DNA from: Vicia villosa
Taxonomy: Eukaryota > Streptophyta > Magnoliopsida > Fabales > Fabaceae
Direction: 5' to 3'
Assembly (NCBI RefSeq): GCF_029867415.1
Contig: NW_026705922.1
Span: forward strand, 298,506 to 362,505
Length of the DNA stretch: 64,000 nt
Shown here: positions 52,915-64,000 of the stretch, piece after piece
Position numbering within the stretch: position 1 is the stretch's first letter
Layout: every line of letters begins with the position of its first letter
Program-made: the position numbers and the translations under genes
The notes under the pieces: generated by a model
Told to the model about the DNA's origin: nothing
Database searches by the model: none
What the model saw: the letters and a program-made list of their open reading frames with translations, nothing else

Positions 52915-53271
52915 GTAATCACCTCGCTTTTATTTTGACCTCCTGCCTTGCCCAAAGCAGAGAGATGTTTTATAGGGCTTTGCTTTTAAATGTTCTGCCC
53001 AAATAACTTTGTGTATAGGGCTTTGTTTTAAAAGTTTCCCTCTTTGTCCTGCCCAAGACAAATGAGTTTGTGTTTAGGGCTTTGTTTCAAAAATGAATCA
53101 TAAATAAAGTGTCATTTTGAATTCCCTACATTATATGTTTTATTTTTGCTTTTTCTGGAAATGGTAATCCTAAAAAACCAAAATAAAATAAAAAAAAAAC
53201 TTTTTCAAAAAAAATCTGCATACACTCTGCATTCATAAATTTTCTGAAATAAATATAAATCACATGTGCAG
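52915..53271 (+). other. Ogre intron between protease and pol (357 bp)
   Basis: Donor AAA/GTAATC, acceptor ATGTGCAG/ATTT. 357 is a multiple of three and the flanking frames match. The stop TAA of the upstream frame lies at 52916-52918, just inside the intron, so only spliced RNA reads into pol. The sequence is T-rich with three copies of TAGGGCTTTG(T/C)TTT(A/C)AA at about 52971, 53018 and 53076. A spliced intron at this place is established for Ogre elements. Confidence 0.8.
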
Positions 53272-56200
53272 ATTTACTATTGATAAACCCATTGAATGCA
53301 ATAACCCTATGCCCTCTCCCAACTTTGAGTTTCCTGTGTTCGAAGCCGAAGAAGAGGAAGAAGAGGAGATCCCGGACGAGATCTCTCGATTACTTAAGCA
53401 CGAGGAAAGAGCCATTCTGCCTCACAAAGAGCCTTTAGAAAAGATCAACTTGGGTTCTGAAGAAGACAAAAAAGAAGTGACCATTGGATCGCTGCTTGAT
53501 GCTGATGTCAAGAGTAAGTTGACAGACCTTCTCGAAGAATATGTGGACGTGTTTGCCTGGTCCTACCAAGACATGCCTGGGTTGGATACCAATATTGTTC
53601 AGCATTACTTGCCATTGAAGCCAGAATGTCCGCCAGTTAAGCAGAAATTGCGAAGGACTCACCCTGATATGGCTAACAAGATCAAAGTGGAAGTTCAAAA
53701 ACAGCTCGACGCAGGTTTTCTTGTCACCTCTGAGTATCCTCAATGGTTGGCCAACATAGTGCCAGTTCCGAAGAAAGATGGCAAGGTCAGAATGTGTGTT
53801 GATTACCGTGACTTAAACAAGGCCAGTCCAAAAGATGACTTTCCATTACCGTATATCGACATGCTGGTTGATAACACCGCTAAGTTCAACGTCTTTTCCT
53901 TCATGGACGGATTCTCCGGTTATAATCAGATCAAGATGGCTCTTGAAGACATGGAGAAGACATCTTTCATCACCCCATGGGGTACCTTTTGCTACAAAGT
54001 GATGCCGTTTGGATTAAAGAATGCAGGCGCAACTTACCAAAGGGCAATGACTACTCTCTTTCATGACATGATGCATAAAGAAATAGAAGTTTATGTGGAC
54101 GACATGATAGCCAAGTCCAGCACAGAAGAAGAACATATTGAATACCTTTTGAAGTTGTTTCAACGATTAAGGAAATATCAGCTTCGCTTGAATCCTAACA
54201 AATGTACTTTTGGGGTTAGATCTGGAAAACTCTTGGGTTTCATTGTCAGCCAAAGAGGTATCGAAGTAGATCCCGACAAAGTCAGAGCTAATCAAGAGAT
54301 GCCTGCACCAAAAACTGAAAAGCAAGTAAGAGGATTTCTCGGACGATTGAACTATATCTCCAGGTTTATCTCTCAAATGACTGCTACTTGTGGGCCAATT
54401 TTCAAGCTTCTCCGCAAAGATCAAGGGGTTGTATGGACTGAAGATTGCCAGAAAGCGTTCGACAGTATCAAAGAGTACCTGTTAGAACCACCAATACTGA
54501 TTCCTCCGATTGAAGGAAGACCATTAATCATGTACCTTACTGTGTTGGAAGAATCCATGGGTTGTATGCTTGGACAACAAGATGAAACCGGTAAGAAGGA
54601 GCATGCCATCTATTACTTGAGTAAGAAATTCACAGACTGTGAGTCTCGTTACTCCATGCTCGAAAAAACATGTTGTGCTTTGGCTTGGGCTTCAAAACGT
54701 CTCCGCCAATACATGATCAACAATACTACTTGGTTAATCTCCAAAATGGATCCGATCAAGTATGTCTTTGAAAAGCCTGCATTAACAGGAAGGATTGCCC
54801 GATGGCAAATGCTGTTATCCGAATATGACATTGAGTACCGTGCCCAAAAAGCGGTCAAAGGAAGCATTCTCGCCGATCACTTGGCGCATCAACCAATTAA
54901 TGAATATCAATCTCTCAAGTTTGACTTTCCTGATGAAGATGTCTTGTACTTGAAGATGAAAGATTGTGACGAACCGTTACCTGAAGAAGGTCCTGAGCCT
55001 GGATCAAGATGGGGCCTAATTTTTGATGGAGCAGTAAACGCTTTTGGCAATGGAATTGGGGCAATCATTATCACTCCCAAGGGTACTCATATCCCGTTCT
55101 CTGCCAGACTGCTATTTGATTGCACCAACAACATCGCAGAATATGAAGCTTGTATCGTGGGTCTCAAAGAAGCCATTGACTTAAGGATCAAGATCCTCGA
55201 CATATATGGAGATTCAGCCCTCGTGATCAACCAGATCAAAGACAAATGGGAAACTTACCACCCTGGCTTGATTCCTTACAGAGATTATGCAAGACGTCTG
55301 TTGACTTTCTTCAACAAGGTTGAATTGCATCATATACCTCGAGATCAGAATCGAATGGCAGACGCCTTGGCTACTCTATCTTCCATGTTCAAAGTCAGTC
55401 ATTGGAATGATATGCCTAAAGTCAGAATTACGTGCCTTGAAAGGCCTGCCTATGTGTTTGCAACTGAAGCAGTCATCGATGATAAACCGTGGTTCCACGA
55501 CATCAAGCGCTTCCTTCAAACTCAAGAGTACCCGCTTGGGGCATCAAACAAAGATAAGAAAACTCTAAGGAGACTTTCTGGCAGTTTCTTCCTGAACGAA
55601 GATGTGCTATACAAAAGAAATTTCGACATGGTTTTGCTCAGATGCGTGGACAGACACGAAGCAGACATGTTAATGCATGAAGTGCATGAAGGGTCCTTTG
55701 GAACACATTCAAATGGGCATGCAATGTCCAAGAAAATCTTAAGAGCAGGATACTATTGGTTGACAATGGAATCTGATTGTTACAAACACGCAAAGAGATG
55801 TCACAAGTGCCAGATCTACGCAGATAAGATCCATGTGCCACCGACTCTACTCAACGTTCTCTCATCTCCATGGCCTTTCTCCATGTGGGGTATCGACATG
55901 ATTGGAATGATCGAACCAAAAGCTTCAAACGATCATCGTTTCATCTTGGTAGCAATTGATTACTTCACCAAATGGGTCGAAGCAGCATCTTACGCCAATG
56001 TTACAAGACAAGTGGTTGTGAGGTTTATCAAGAATAACATCATTTGCCGATATGGTATTCCCAGCAAGATCATTACTGACAATGGTTCAAACTTGAACAA
56101 CAAAATGATGAAAGAATTATGTGAGGAATTCAAGATTGAGCATCATAACTCTTCTCCTTACAGACCAAAAATGAACGGCGCAGTTGAAGCCGCTAACAAG

Positions 56201-56737
56201 AACATTAAGAAGATCGTCCAGAAAATGGTCGTCACTTACAAAGACTGGCATGAAATGCTGCCATTTGCTTTACATGGGTACCGTACTTCAGTGCGTACTT
56301 CAACAGGGGCAACTCCCTTTTCTCTAGTATACGGCATGGAAGCTGTGCTCCCCGTAGAAGTTGAAATCCCATCAATGAGAGTCCTCATGGAGACTAAGTT
56401 ATCAGAGGCTGAATGGTGTCAAAGCAGATACGATCAGTTGAACTTAATCGAAGAAAAACGTATGATTGCTCTTTGCCATGGACAGTTATACCAAGCAAGG
56501 ATGAAACAAGCTTTCAACAAAAAGGTTCGACCTCGTGAATTTCAAGAAGGCGACCTCGTGCTTAAAAAGATCTTGTCCTTCCAACCAGATTCTAGGGGCA
56601 AATGGTCTCCTAATTACGAAGGCCCGTATGTTGTCAAAAGAACATTTTCTGGCGGCGCCATGACTCTTGCAACCATGGATGGTGACGAACTCCCACATCC
56701 TGTGAATGCTGATGCAGTCAAGAAATACTTTGTCTAA
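53272..56737 (+). CDS. pol: Ogre Pol: reverse transcriptase, RNase H (two segments), integrase
   Basis: An open frame from the splice acceptor to TAA. The ATG at 53264 straddles the intron end and is not a real start. Counting residues from that ATG: RT at about 120-330 with the first catalytic Asp in FMDGFSGYNQ (215) and YVDD (277-280), PFGLKNAGATYQ between them; connection and Ty3-type RNase H-like segment at about 395-560; second RNase H at about 580-715 (LIFDGAVNAF, NIAEYEACI, GDSALVI, RMADALA); integrase zinc region at about 800-850 (CHKCQ); DD35E core with D878 (GIDMIG), D939 (ITDNGS), E975 (NGAVEAANK); C-terminal domain ending ADAVKKYFV. All catalytic residues I can check are present and no internal stop occurs. 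It converts element RNA to DNA in particles and inserts it in chromosomes; protease is needed to release it. Confidence 0.93.
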
Positions 56738-56759
56738 AAAATACAAAAGAACAGCTCGG

Positions 56760-56904
56760 TAAGTCGAAAACCCGCAAAGGGCGACTTAGGCAAAAATGAG
56801 CGTCTCGGTGGACTGAAAACCCGAAAGGGCGGTCCAGGCAAAAATTAGAGACAATAAACAGAAAAAATTATCCTGGTAGATTGAAAACCTGAAAGGGCAA
56901 TCTA
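56760..56904 (+). promoter_or_regulatory. Three matched RNA hairpins after pol
   Basis: H1 56760-56788: TAAGTCG, AAAA, CCC, loop GCAAA, GGG, CGACTTA. H2 56809-56836: TGGACTG, AAAA, CCC, loop GAAA, GGG, CGGTCCA. H3 56877-56904: TAGATTG, AAAA, CCT, loop GAAA, GGG, CAATCTA. The outer stems share little sequence yet all pair (two perfectly, one with a G-U), whereas AAAA, the inner stem and the loop are constant. Each is preceded by CTCGG or CCTGG and followed by (A)GGCAAAAAT. H1 starts 23 bp after the pol stop. Confidence 0.85.
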
Positions 56905-57370
56905 GGCAAAAATTAGGGATTTATGACAAAGTAACTGCATCAGTCCATACTTCGTCACCTGAGGAGTCTTTTTCATCAAAGGATCTTCAAACAAATCATC
57001 ACCAATCTGAAGCGACAAACACAGTTGGAACTCAAAGTTGTAAGGGAATAGTGGTTATTGCTTTCAATGTAGCCTTTTCCGCATAATTACCATTTCCAAC
57101 TTTTGTAAATACTCAATGGAATCACGCCTTTAGCTGATTACCATCCTATTAAATAAATTTGAGCCTTGTGCCCATTTGTTTGCAATCTTTAATTTCTTTC
57201 AGCTTGCAAAATGACGCTTTAATTGTGTTATTCACTTTTGAAAAAAAAAGGGAAGAAAAAAAGTTTTAAATGAATTTACTTTCACTTTTTCAAAATAAAA
57301 GCGAAACTTTCCTTTGAGTTGTGAACAACAGAAGGAACATCAACAGCTATCTCCATAGGACGAAGCTCTT

Positions 57371-57506
57371 CTATCCCCAGTGAAGAAGGTTTTTTATCCC
57401 CAGTGAAGAGGATCTTTTATCCCCAGTGACGAAGATTTTCCATCTCCTGTGAAGAAGATCTTCCATCTCAATGAGAAAAGATGCTCATCTTCCCCAGAGA
57501 AGTTTA
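57371..57506. repeat. ~25-bp TCCCCAGTGAAGAAG repeats
   Basis: Five or six degenerate units of (T/A)(A/T)TCCCCAGTGA(A/C)GA(A/G)GAT followed by TTTT or CTTC. Confidence 0.8.
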
Positions 57507-57729
57507 AAACATGCAGCACCATCACCCGTATTATCTACACCATGTTGAAGAACATTTGCCGAGTATCTGGTTGTATTGCGACGTCGTTCCTTCTCTAGTA
57601 TATACTTCTTTGTCTGTCAGTATGCGTGCTACATTCATGACATTCATCATTCATACATATTTGCATCATTTATACATTCTTGCATTTTTCAATGTTTGCT
57701 TCGAAATCACTTGTTCGGGATATATCTAT

Positions 57730-57816
57730 CAAAAAAAAAAAAGAAAAAAAGAAAAGAAAAAAGAAAAAAAAGAAGAAAAAAAAAGAAAAAAAAAGAAAAA
57801 AAGAGAGAAAAAGAAC
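57730..57816. repeat. Poly-A/G tract
   Basis: About 86 bases of A runs broken by single G or GAG. It makes chance Lys-rich ORFs on the plus strand. Confidence 0.95.
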
Positions 57817-58250
57817 AGGTATGGGCATGTCATCTCTCTAGTAGGTTGTCACCCATAAGCAGAAAGAACATCTTTTGTTTCTCCAGTTCCCCACTGAGAT
57901 CATTTCTCGTGGAAGAAGGTTGCTTTAGTTTCTCCTCTCAAAACAAAGGAGAAAATACCCATTCAAGTTCATTCCTCATGGGTACAAAGTCTTGTTTGAC
58001 TGTCTCTTTCCAATTCATTCTTGGTTAGAACCTTGTCTTTACCAGAGGTTCAAAATACCAATTCCTCAAATAGAGTCGTGAAAAAACAGACCATAAACAA
58101 TAGCCTCATCATCTGAGCAGTTTATGTTTCTTTCAAAAGATTTTCCTCTCAAGGAAATCAATCATGAAGACCATTTGACAATCAGGGCCTTATTACTGTT
58201 CACAAGGATGAATAACCAGTAATTTCCCTAGCAAAGTCTCTAGGATCATT

Positions 58251-58493
58251 TTATCACTCGGCTGATAATTGATCACGTCTTCAAAACCACTATCACGAGG
58301 CTGGTAGTCGGTAACTTTTTGTTCTGGTTATATTATTAAACATGTCTATCACCATGCTGATAGTCGGTAATATTAACCGAACCTTTGAAACTCTTTTTAC
58401 CATGTCAAGTCTATCACCATGCTGATAGTCGGTAATCTAGTTTCACACCCTTCACCTTCGCATTATTAAACAAGTCTATCCCCATGTTGATAG
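58251..58493 (+). promoter_or_regulatory. Five 18-base hairpins in Ogre 3' UTR
   Basis: 58251 TTATCA-CTCGGC-TGATAA; 58290 CTATCA-CGAGGC-TGGTAG; 58346 and 58411 CTATCA-CCATGC-TGATAG; 58476 CTATCC-CCATGT-TGATAG. All but the last keep six pairs (one uses G-U); the first changes C-G to T-A at the outer pair. Four are followed by TCGGTAA or TCGATAA. Loop and closing CA/TG are shared with the LTR hairpins at 45347-45530. Confidence 0.75.
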
Positions 58494-58780
58494 TCGATAA
58501 TGTCGATAGGTAAGCTTTTTTTACAAAGCTATCATTCCCCGGTGAAGCATACACTTGCTTTCCCGAAAAAACGGATTCTCTTCCTAAAACAGATTGAGAC
58601 ATCCTTCCCAACCTCTTTTCCCCAGCGGAGTCAGTTTTGATATTCCCTCGGTAAAGATATCCTTGTATCATTCGCAATTTTGGTATCTTAGGTCCAAAAT
58701 TTGCGTCTTCTGATATTTAAGTCTCTTCCACCCTATCAAAACGAAGATTTTCAATCTTCATGTCTCAGGTTGAAGAAACT

Positions 58781-58794
58781 TAAATAGGGGCATC
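58781..58794 (+). promoter_or_regulatory. Polypurine tract of element G
   Basis: TAAATAGGGGCATC abuts the LTR start TGTCATACC. Confidence 0.7.
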
Positions 58795-61700
58795 TGTCAT
58801 ACCCCAATTTTTGACCTAAGATACCACCTCATATCATTGCATATGCATCATTTGCATCTCTAACAAATTGCATAGCTTGTGTTTGCTACTTGTAACTCAG
58901 CAGGGTTTAATCAAGAAATCACTCATCAGTACAAGTAACAATCAATTAGGGTTTTTTTCTCCCTTCATCTCAAATGAATCATCTTCATCAACAATCAACA
59001 TTTGGTCCTCAGAGATTCATTTCAACAAGCTCAAAGGCTCTGAATCAACCAAATTAGGGTTTTGACTGAAGATAGCATACTCCTGACTTTTGCTCAGGAT
59101 TTGACCTAGTGACTTGGGACATGACCTCAAGATCCCAAGTACATCATTTTGACCTAATCCATTGGCTCAAGACATCTCCTACACAAAGATTGATCAGACA
59201 AATCCTCAGATCAGGGTTTTGAACTATCAGGGACTAAAATCAGGGATCACATTTGGGAAACCCTAAAAACCCCCAGGAAGTCAATCAAAGGTTTCAATCA
59301 TCCTCAAATAATCCCTATGACAACATACAATGGAAATTGTATCTCAATTCAAGATCCACAGTCATCAATTTCATCAGGTCGACAATTAGGGTTTTGACCT
59401 AATTCACTGAACAACTGACTTTTTAATCAGGACATGGTGCCACAACTCAAACCATGGCTCAATATCCTCTAATGCCTCAATGTGATCCATTCATACCATT
59501 CATTTGGTGAGGATAGCCTGTTTCATTTGAAATCTCCAGAAACGCGATTCGTCTGAAAAAAGTCAACTGTACAAGATCACCATTGACTTTTGGGGAATTT
59601 TGGTCAACCATGACTTTTGAAGTTTTGAATCATCAATATATGATATATGAAGTCATTTGATCAAGAAAAATCAAGAAAATCAATCAAGAATCAAAAAGTC
59701 AAAAGTTTGACTTTCCATACTTAGAAAAATTTCTAAGTGTTTTTCATGGTTTTTTCCAAACTTTGGAAGGGAATTTCTCAAAATTTCACCTACAAACTGA
59801 AAAAAACTTCCAACATGAAAGTTGTAGATTTTGATCCAATGAACAACTTTGTCACATATAATTTTTTTTCATAAGATCAACCATTTAAGAGATATGGAGC
59901 TTCAAAGTTGGTATCTTTTGAAAACTTCACTTAAAACTTCATTTTCTTCAAAGTTCATGGATCTTTTTCACCCACTTCCTTAAGGATCTTGAAGAAACTT
60001 TCAACTAGGGTTTTGAAGTGTGTAATATGAGCTTTCCAAAATGTCCAAGAGCATGAAAAAATATGAAGTGTAGCTATGTTTTTGAATTTTGACATTAGTG
60101 AACTTTTTCACTTGAATTCTCACCATTTTTCACTAAGTTTCAAGACTACATGACCTATAATTCAAGCAATGATGCATAGAAGCAATAATTGAGAGATATT
60201 TTCTGATTAGAAGATCAGAATGGAAGAGGATAAGAAGCTAGAGTTTTAACCATGGTTTGGTCACTTTAACCATTTTGCATTAAATGTAAAAGATTCCTTT
60301 TTATCTCTTAAGCCAAATCACCAATTCTTGATCAACTTGCAAAGGTCTGAGTTCAGAACTCTTGGCCTATAAATAGAGGTGCAAATCACTCTTCAATTCA
60401 CACCAAAACCTCACAATTATAGGTTTTCTCTCTTCTTTCTTGAATTGCAAGTTTCATAGTTTTCAAAGAGGTAGAAAACTCAACCTCCAAACCTTTGAAT
60501 TTCTAGCCAAAGTGATGTTTCTAACAACTTCTAAACATCATATGTGATGTGTTTGATCCATCCACACACCCCAAAAACACTCAAATCTCATAATCACTAC
60601 CTCACTTCCACATGAACCAAAATTGAGCCTTATCATGCCAAAATCCATTCAAGATCATTTCTGTCCAAACTAACACTTCAAACACCATCCATATACTTCA
60701 TATGAACTATCCAAACACTCACCATCAACCTGTAACCTCATAATCATCAAGCTCGATCCATACTTGAAGCTTCTGCAGATCGAGTTCCATGGCCTTGCTC
60801 AAGTGAATTCAAACTGTTCCAAGCATTCAAACATGTTCCATAAGGTCCATTAATGCTGTCCAGATCAAGAAACAACAACTGGAACACCTCCTTTGCAAAA
60901 TTCAATCTCCAGCTTGGTCGTTTTTAAGGTAAGTCTCATGAACTTCAAACTCTATCATGCACGCATCATAAATGAAATATTGATATGCCATCTTGTTTCT
61001 GCACACATGGGGATCATTAACCCTCAATCAATTGCATCATAACTTGCACATACATCATTTCACGATCAAATTAAGTTTTAGGGTTCTTCATGTTCATGTG
61101 AAAATTGATAACCTTAGAGCAAAAATAAATGAAATTAAAGGTCATCATCATGTTCCTCGTCCAAAACCGAGTGAGATAGACCCTTTGATCAATCAAAACA
61201 ACACAGATTTGAAGAATTTCAAAATTCAGTTAGGGTTGTGTTCTTGGCGCGTTTTTTCGTTCAAAGAATTCAAATATTTGTTTTAAAATATAATGCATTG
61301 GAAGCGTATTATAAACAAGCCACAAGCGTGGCTCAGTTGGTCCATGTTTTGGTTAGCAAGCGTGGGTGCGTGGGTTCAAACCCTTGTGGAGACAAAACCA
61401 ATTTTTTAGCACCTATTTTCTTTCATTTTTCTTCACAACTTTAATTAATCATTTAACTAACCAAATCAATTCATTTTTGCTTCATTTTTTAAACACTATT
61501 CATTTAATATATATTTTAAGAATATCAAAAAAAATCATCAAAAAATATTTATTTGATACATTTTTAAATAGGTTTAAAATGACTTATTTTTAAGTATTTT
61601 TAATACTTTAAATATTGTTTTTTTCATTTAATTTTTAACCTAATCACTTGTAAATATTTTTTGAATAAACCCTAATCATCTAAGTGTTAATTGAAGACAA

Positions 61701-63734
61701 TCTTTTTGTTTATCTTGATTAATTTGACTCCTTTCAAAATTCAAATCATTTTAAAACAAGCGATCACGATTCATTTCAAAAACAATAAACCATTTCTTTT
61801 TGAAACTATTGATTAAATCTTTTTAATTGATCAATTGATTTTCAAAATGATGTGGGGCCTCTCGAATATTAGAGAGTATAAGACCCACTCCTTTTTCTTT
61901 TTACACAGTCTTTTTGTTCAAAACAAATAAACTTCTTTCAAAACAAACTTTCAAACTGTTTTCAAACGGCGAAACTTTGCGTCTGTAAATAAATCAATTA
62001 ACCATGTTTTATGAAATAAAACAGGGGCCTCCACATAGGTCTAAGTCCCATTCCCGTACATGAAATTAGGTATTTCATTGTACGCCTTTTTTTTTACATA
62101 CACTTTTTTGTACATACCTCGATCAGTTTGTTTTTTAACTTTGAACAACAAATCAAAAATGAAGGTTTCTTTAAATCTTCCCAAAAATACCATGGGCCTC
62201 CATGTAGGTATAAGTCCCAAGCCCCTTTGTAAATACCTGTTTACATAGCTTTGAATAAATTCAAGTGGACTTCTCCCCGAGTGTGAGTCCCGAACCCCTG
62301 TGTATACAAATGGATCATGCTTACAGGTATATTTCCTTCATAAACTCCATTATATACACACACTTTGTCATATATGTATAACTGTTCATATTTGTTCATG
62401 TACTTGTTCATGTTTGTTCGTACTTGTTCATACTTGTGATTGTGTTATATATGCGTGTTCAACTTAGTATAACACTAGGTTCCCCATAGCCTCCTATTGG
62501 GCTTCGTGCAAAGAATCTCCCTAGTTTAGGTTAGGACATAGAGTATGGTTTCCCGGTGAAATCGCTCTAAGAGCTCAAACCAACTATACCATGCCTCCCC
62601 TTGGGCTTTGTACAAACGAGTGACCCTCCCATAGCCTCCTCTTGGGCTTACAATGCAAGGACCCTGGATTGTCCCTCCCATAGCCTCCTCTTGGGCTTAC
62701 AATGCAAGGACCCTCGGATAGCCTCCTCTTGGGCTTCGTACAAGGACCCACGGGCTTCTTATAAGCATCCCCAATATCCAAATCAAATACCCTAGGAGAT
62801 TAGACATTTATCATCTCTATGATAGGAGTATCTCTTCTATATCATCACAAACAATCAATCAATCAATCAAACTTTTTTGCCACAAGGTTGGCTAATCAAT
62901 CAAACCGTTTTACCACCGTACTGGATGATTAATCAAAGTTTTTGTCACAAGGCTGACTTCATTGAAACTTTTGCCACAAGGCTGGCTGATTAATCAAAGT
63001 TTTTGTCACAAGGCTGACTTCATTGAAACTTTTGCCACAAGGCTGGTTAAACAACAAAAAACATCTTTATCATTCTAAGCACCCTAAGTGGCATGGCCCC
63101 GGGCTTATAATGAAAAGATTTTCAAACAAAAACAAACAGATGTATGTGATGATATAGATTAGATACATCTAGCATTTAGACGACATTTGTCTATTTTCCT
63201 TTGCTTCCACTAGCATAAGTGGGAACTACGATTGCTCTGACTTTCTCAACATCCCTTTGAGAATACGTAGGCACAAGGTCGATCCTTGGCGAGCAAAACA
63301 AAACAAAAAAAACCAATCAATCCTTAGCACCCGTAGACCCCGAGCTACAGATGCTCTGATTCCCTCTAAGGGATATGTATGCAGAGGATCGCGATGATCT
63401 TTGCGAGCATAATCAAACAAACACCTTAGGTCCCACCTATTTCACAAGAACCTCTCAATAACATGGAATAAAAAACAAAGCAAAGAAACCTATAGAGTAC
63501 TATAGATACGTTGGGTGCTAATACCTTCCCTTCGTATAACCAACCCTCTTACCCAAAGATCTCTCCCCCCACTTTTAGGTTATTGCAGCTTTTTTCCTTT
63601 TCCTCCTTTGGAAATAATAAAAAGTTTGGTCGGAACAAAAGAAAAATCATTTTTTTGAGCACTCGAGCCCAAAGAAGGCATCAGGTGTCTCATCCCACAA
63701 AAAAGAGGAACAAAACGATTTTTCGCCCGCGACA
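58795..63734 (+). mobile_element. Second LTR of element G, shared with a following copy
   Basis: 4940 bp, TGTCATACCCC to CGCGACA, nearly identical to 41270-46211. TATA box 60368-60375; tRNA-like boxes 61329-61383; hairpin repeats at about 62872-63053. It is the 3' LTR for the pol at 53272-56737 and the 5' LTR for the internal sequence that starts at 63735. Confidence 0.93.
60368..60375 (+). promoter_or_regulatory. TATA box of second Ogre LTR
   Basis: TATAAATA, same context as 42843-42850. It would drive transcription of the following tandem copy. Confidence 0.7.
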
Positions 63735-64000
63735 GAAAAATGGCGACTTCACTGGGGACCATCTTTTTATTGTTTCCAAAGGAAGGGTTAATTCTATTTT
63801 CTATATTTTTTATTTCATTTTTGTTATATGTGTGGTTTTGGTTCTGTTATTTGTGTGGTTCTGTTACAAGTGATACATTATGGACAAATCCTAACCCGGA
63901 TTAAGTACACATAAGAAATTAGGTGGAGGGTATAGTCATGTACAGGCGTACGTGAGAATCCTTCCGCTCAGTGGAGGTTCCTTGTTGGTAATATATGTTT
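63735..64000 (+). mobile_element. Start of a second Ogre internal region (PBS and leader)
   Basis: These 266 bases repeat 46212-46477 without a difference that I can see, including the PBS TGGCGACTTCACTGGGGACC at 63741-63760. They show that the Ogre unit (17,525 bp from LTR start to LTR start) repeats in tandem beyond the window. Confidence 0.92.

Larger units (their letters stand above)
56738..58794 (+). other. Ogre 3' untranslated region
   Basis: No coding region. In order: three matched hairpins (56760-56904), ~25-bp ATCCCCAGTGAAGAAG repeats (57371-57506), a purine tract (57730-57816), five 18-base CTATCACCATGCTGATAG-type hairpins (58251-58493) and the PPT at the LTR boundary. The Lys-rich ORFs at 57511-58028 are read-through of the purine tract. 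Confidence 0.85.
41270..63734 (+). mobile_element. Element G: Ogre retrotransposon (Ty3/gypsy, Tat lineage), 22.5 kb
   Basis: LTRs of 4942 and 4940 bp (TGTCATACCCC...CGCGACA), PBS, 5' leader, ORF1 upstream of gag, gag-protease, an intron, pol with two RNase H segments, and a 2-kb 3' UTR. This is the defining Ogre layout. ORF1 and pol are open; gag-protease has one stop and two frameshifts. About 17 differences between LTRs indicate a young copy. The left flank is AGAAG in element F; there is no right flank because the second LTR is followed by another PBS and leader (see 63735-64000). Confidence 0.93.

Noticed and set aside
57511..58028. Lys-rich ORFs
   Set aside because: They are translation of the poly-A/G tract in the 3' UTR.
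1..64000. Host protein-coding genes
   Set aside because: Every substantial ORF matches a retrotransposon part or lies in an element; none looks like an independent host gene.

Overview
The window is plant nuclear repeat DNA and contains no recognisable host gene. Almost every base belongs to one of seven LTR retrotransposons stacked inside one another. The 22-kb Ogre element with ~5-kb LTRs, the Tat, Athila, Tekay-like and Sirevirus lineages, and the AT-rich composition together suggest a large-genome legume, most likely tribe Fabeae (pea, vetch, lentil, grass pea). That placement is inference from element types, not a species identification.

Layout. Element A is a Tat-like relic: LTR remnant at 1-1353 and 36003-36074, PBS at 36079, non-coding internal DNA to 39268. 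Element B is a Tat-lineage Ty3/gypsy element at 1354-35997. Its TSD CGTAC and ~950-bp LTR pair frame gag, protease, RT, RNase H and, on the opposite strand, two gene-like cassettes; integrase is missing. Element C, a Tekay-like chromovirus with a ~2.8-kb 5' LTR, lies inside B's RT gene (7346 to about 28565) and has lost its 3' half. C's LTR was hit twice. Element D (7607-14084, minus, TSD TAGAG) is an Athila-type element with gag-protease but no RT or integrase. Element E (14239-23960, minus, TSD TATAT) is a Sirevirus (Ty1/copia) with gag, protease, integrase and a large extra ORF but no RT/RNase H. Element F (39269-41269, minus) is a partial second Sirevirus of the same family, inserted in A. 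Element G is an Ogre inserted in F: LTRs 41270-46211 and 58795-63734, ORF1, a damaged gag-protease, a 357-bp intron and an open pol frame (RT, RNase H, integrase). After G's second LTR the PBS and leader start again (63735-64000), so G is in tandem with another copy sharing that LTR.

How it fits together. D, E and C's own pol are defective, so their movement would need enzymes from relatives; G encodes the only uninterrupted RT-RNase H-integrase frame here. By-eye LTR comparison gives about 1.8% divergence for B, about 1.2% for E and about 0.4% for D and G, consistent with the nesting order.

Most interesting: (1) a multi-exon antisense gene inside B, with three phase-compatible GT-AG introns, a TATA box and a CT-rich leader; (2) three hairpins just after G's pol sharing one architecture (7-bp stem of changing sequence, AAAA bulge, 3-bp stem, GAAA or GCAAA loop), with a related motif in A; (3) a second hairpin family shared by G's LTR and 3' UTR; (4) the Ogre tandem; (5) an RNA polymerase III-like A/B box pair in the Ogre LTR.
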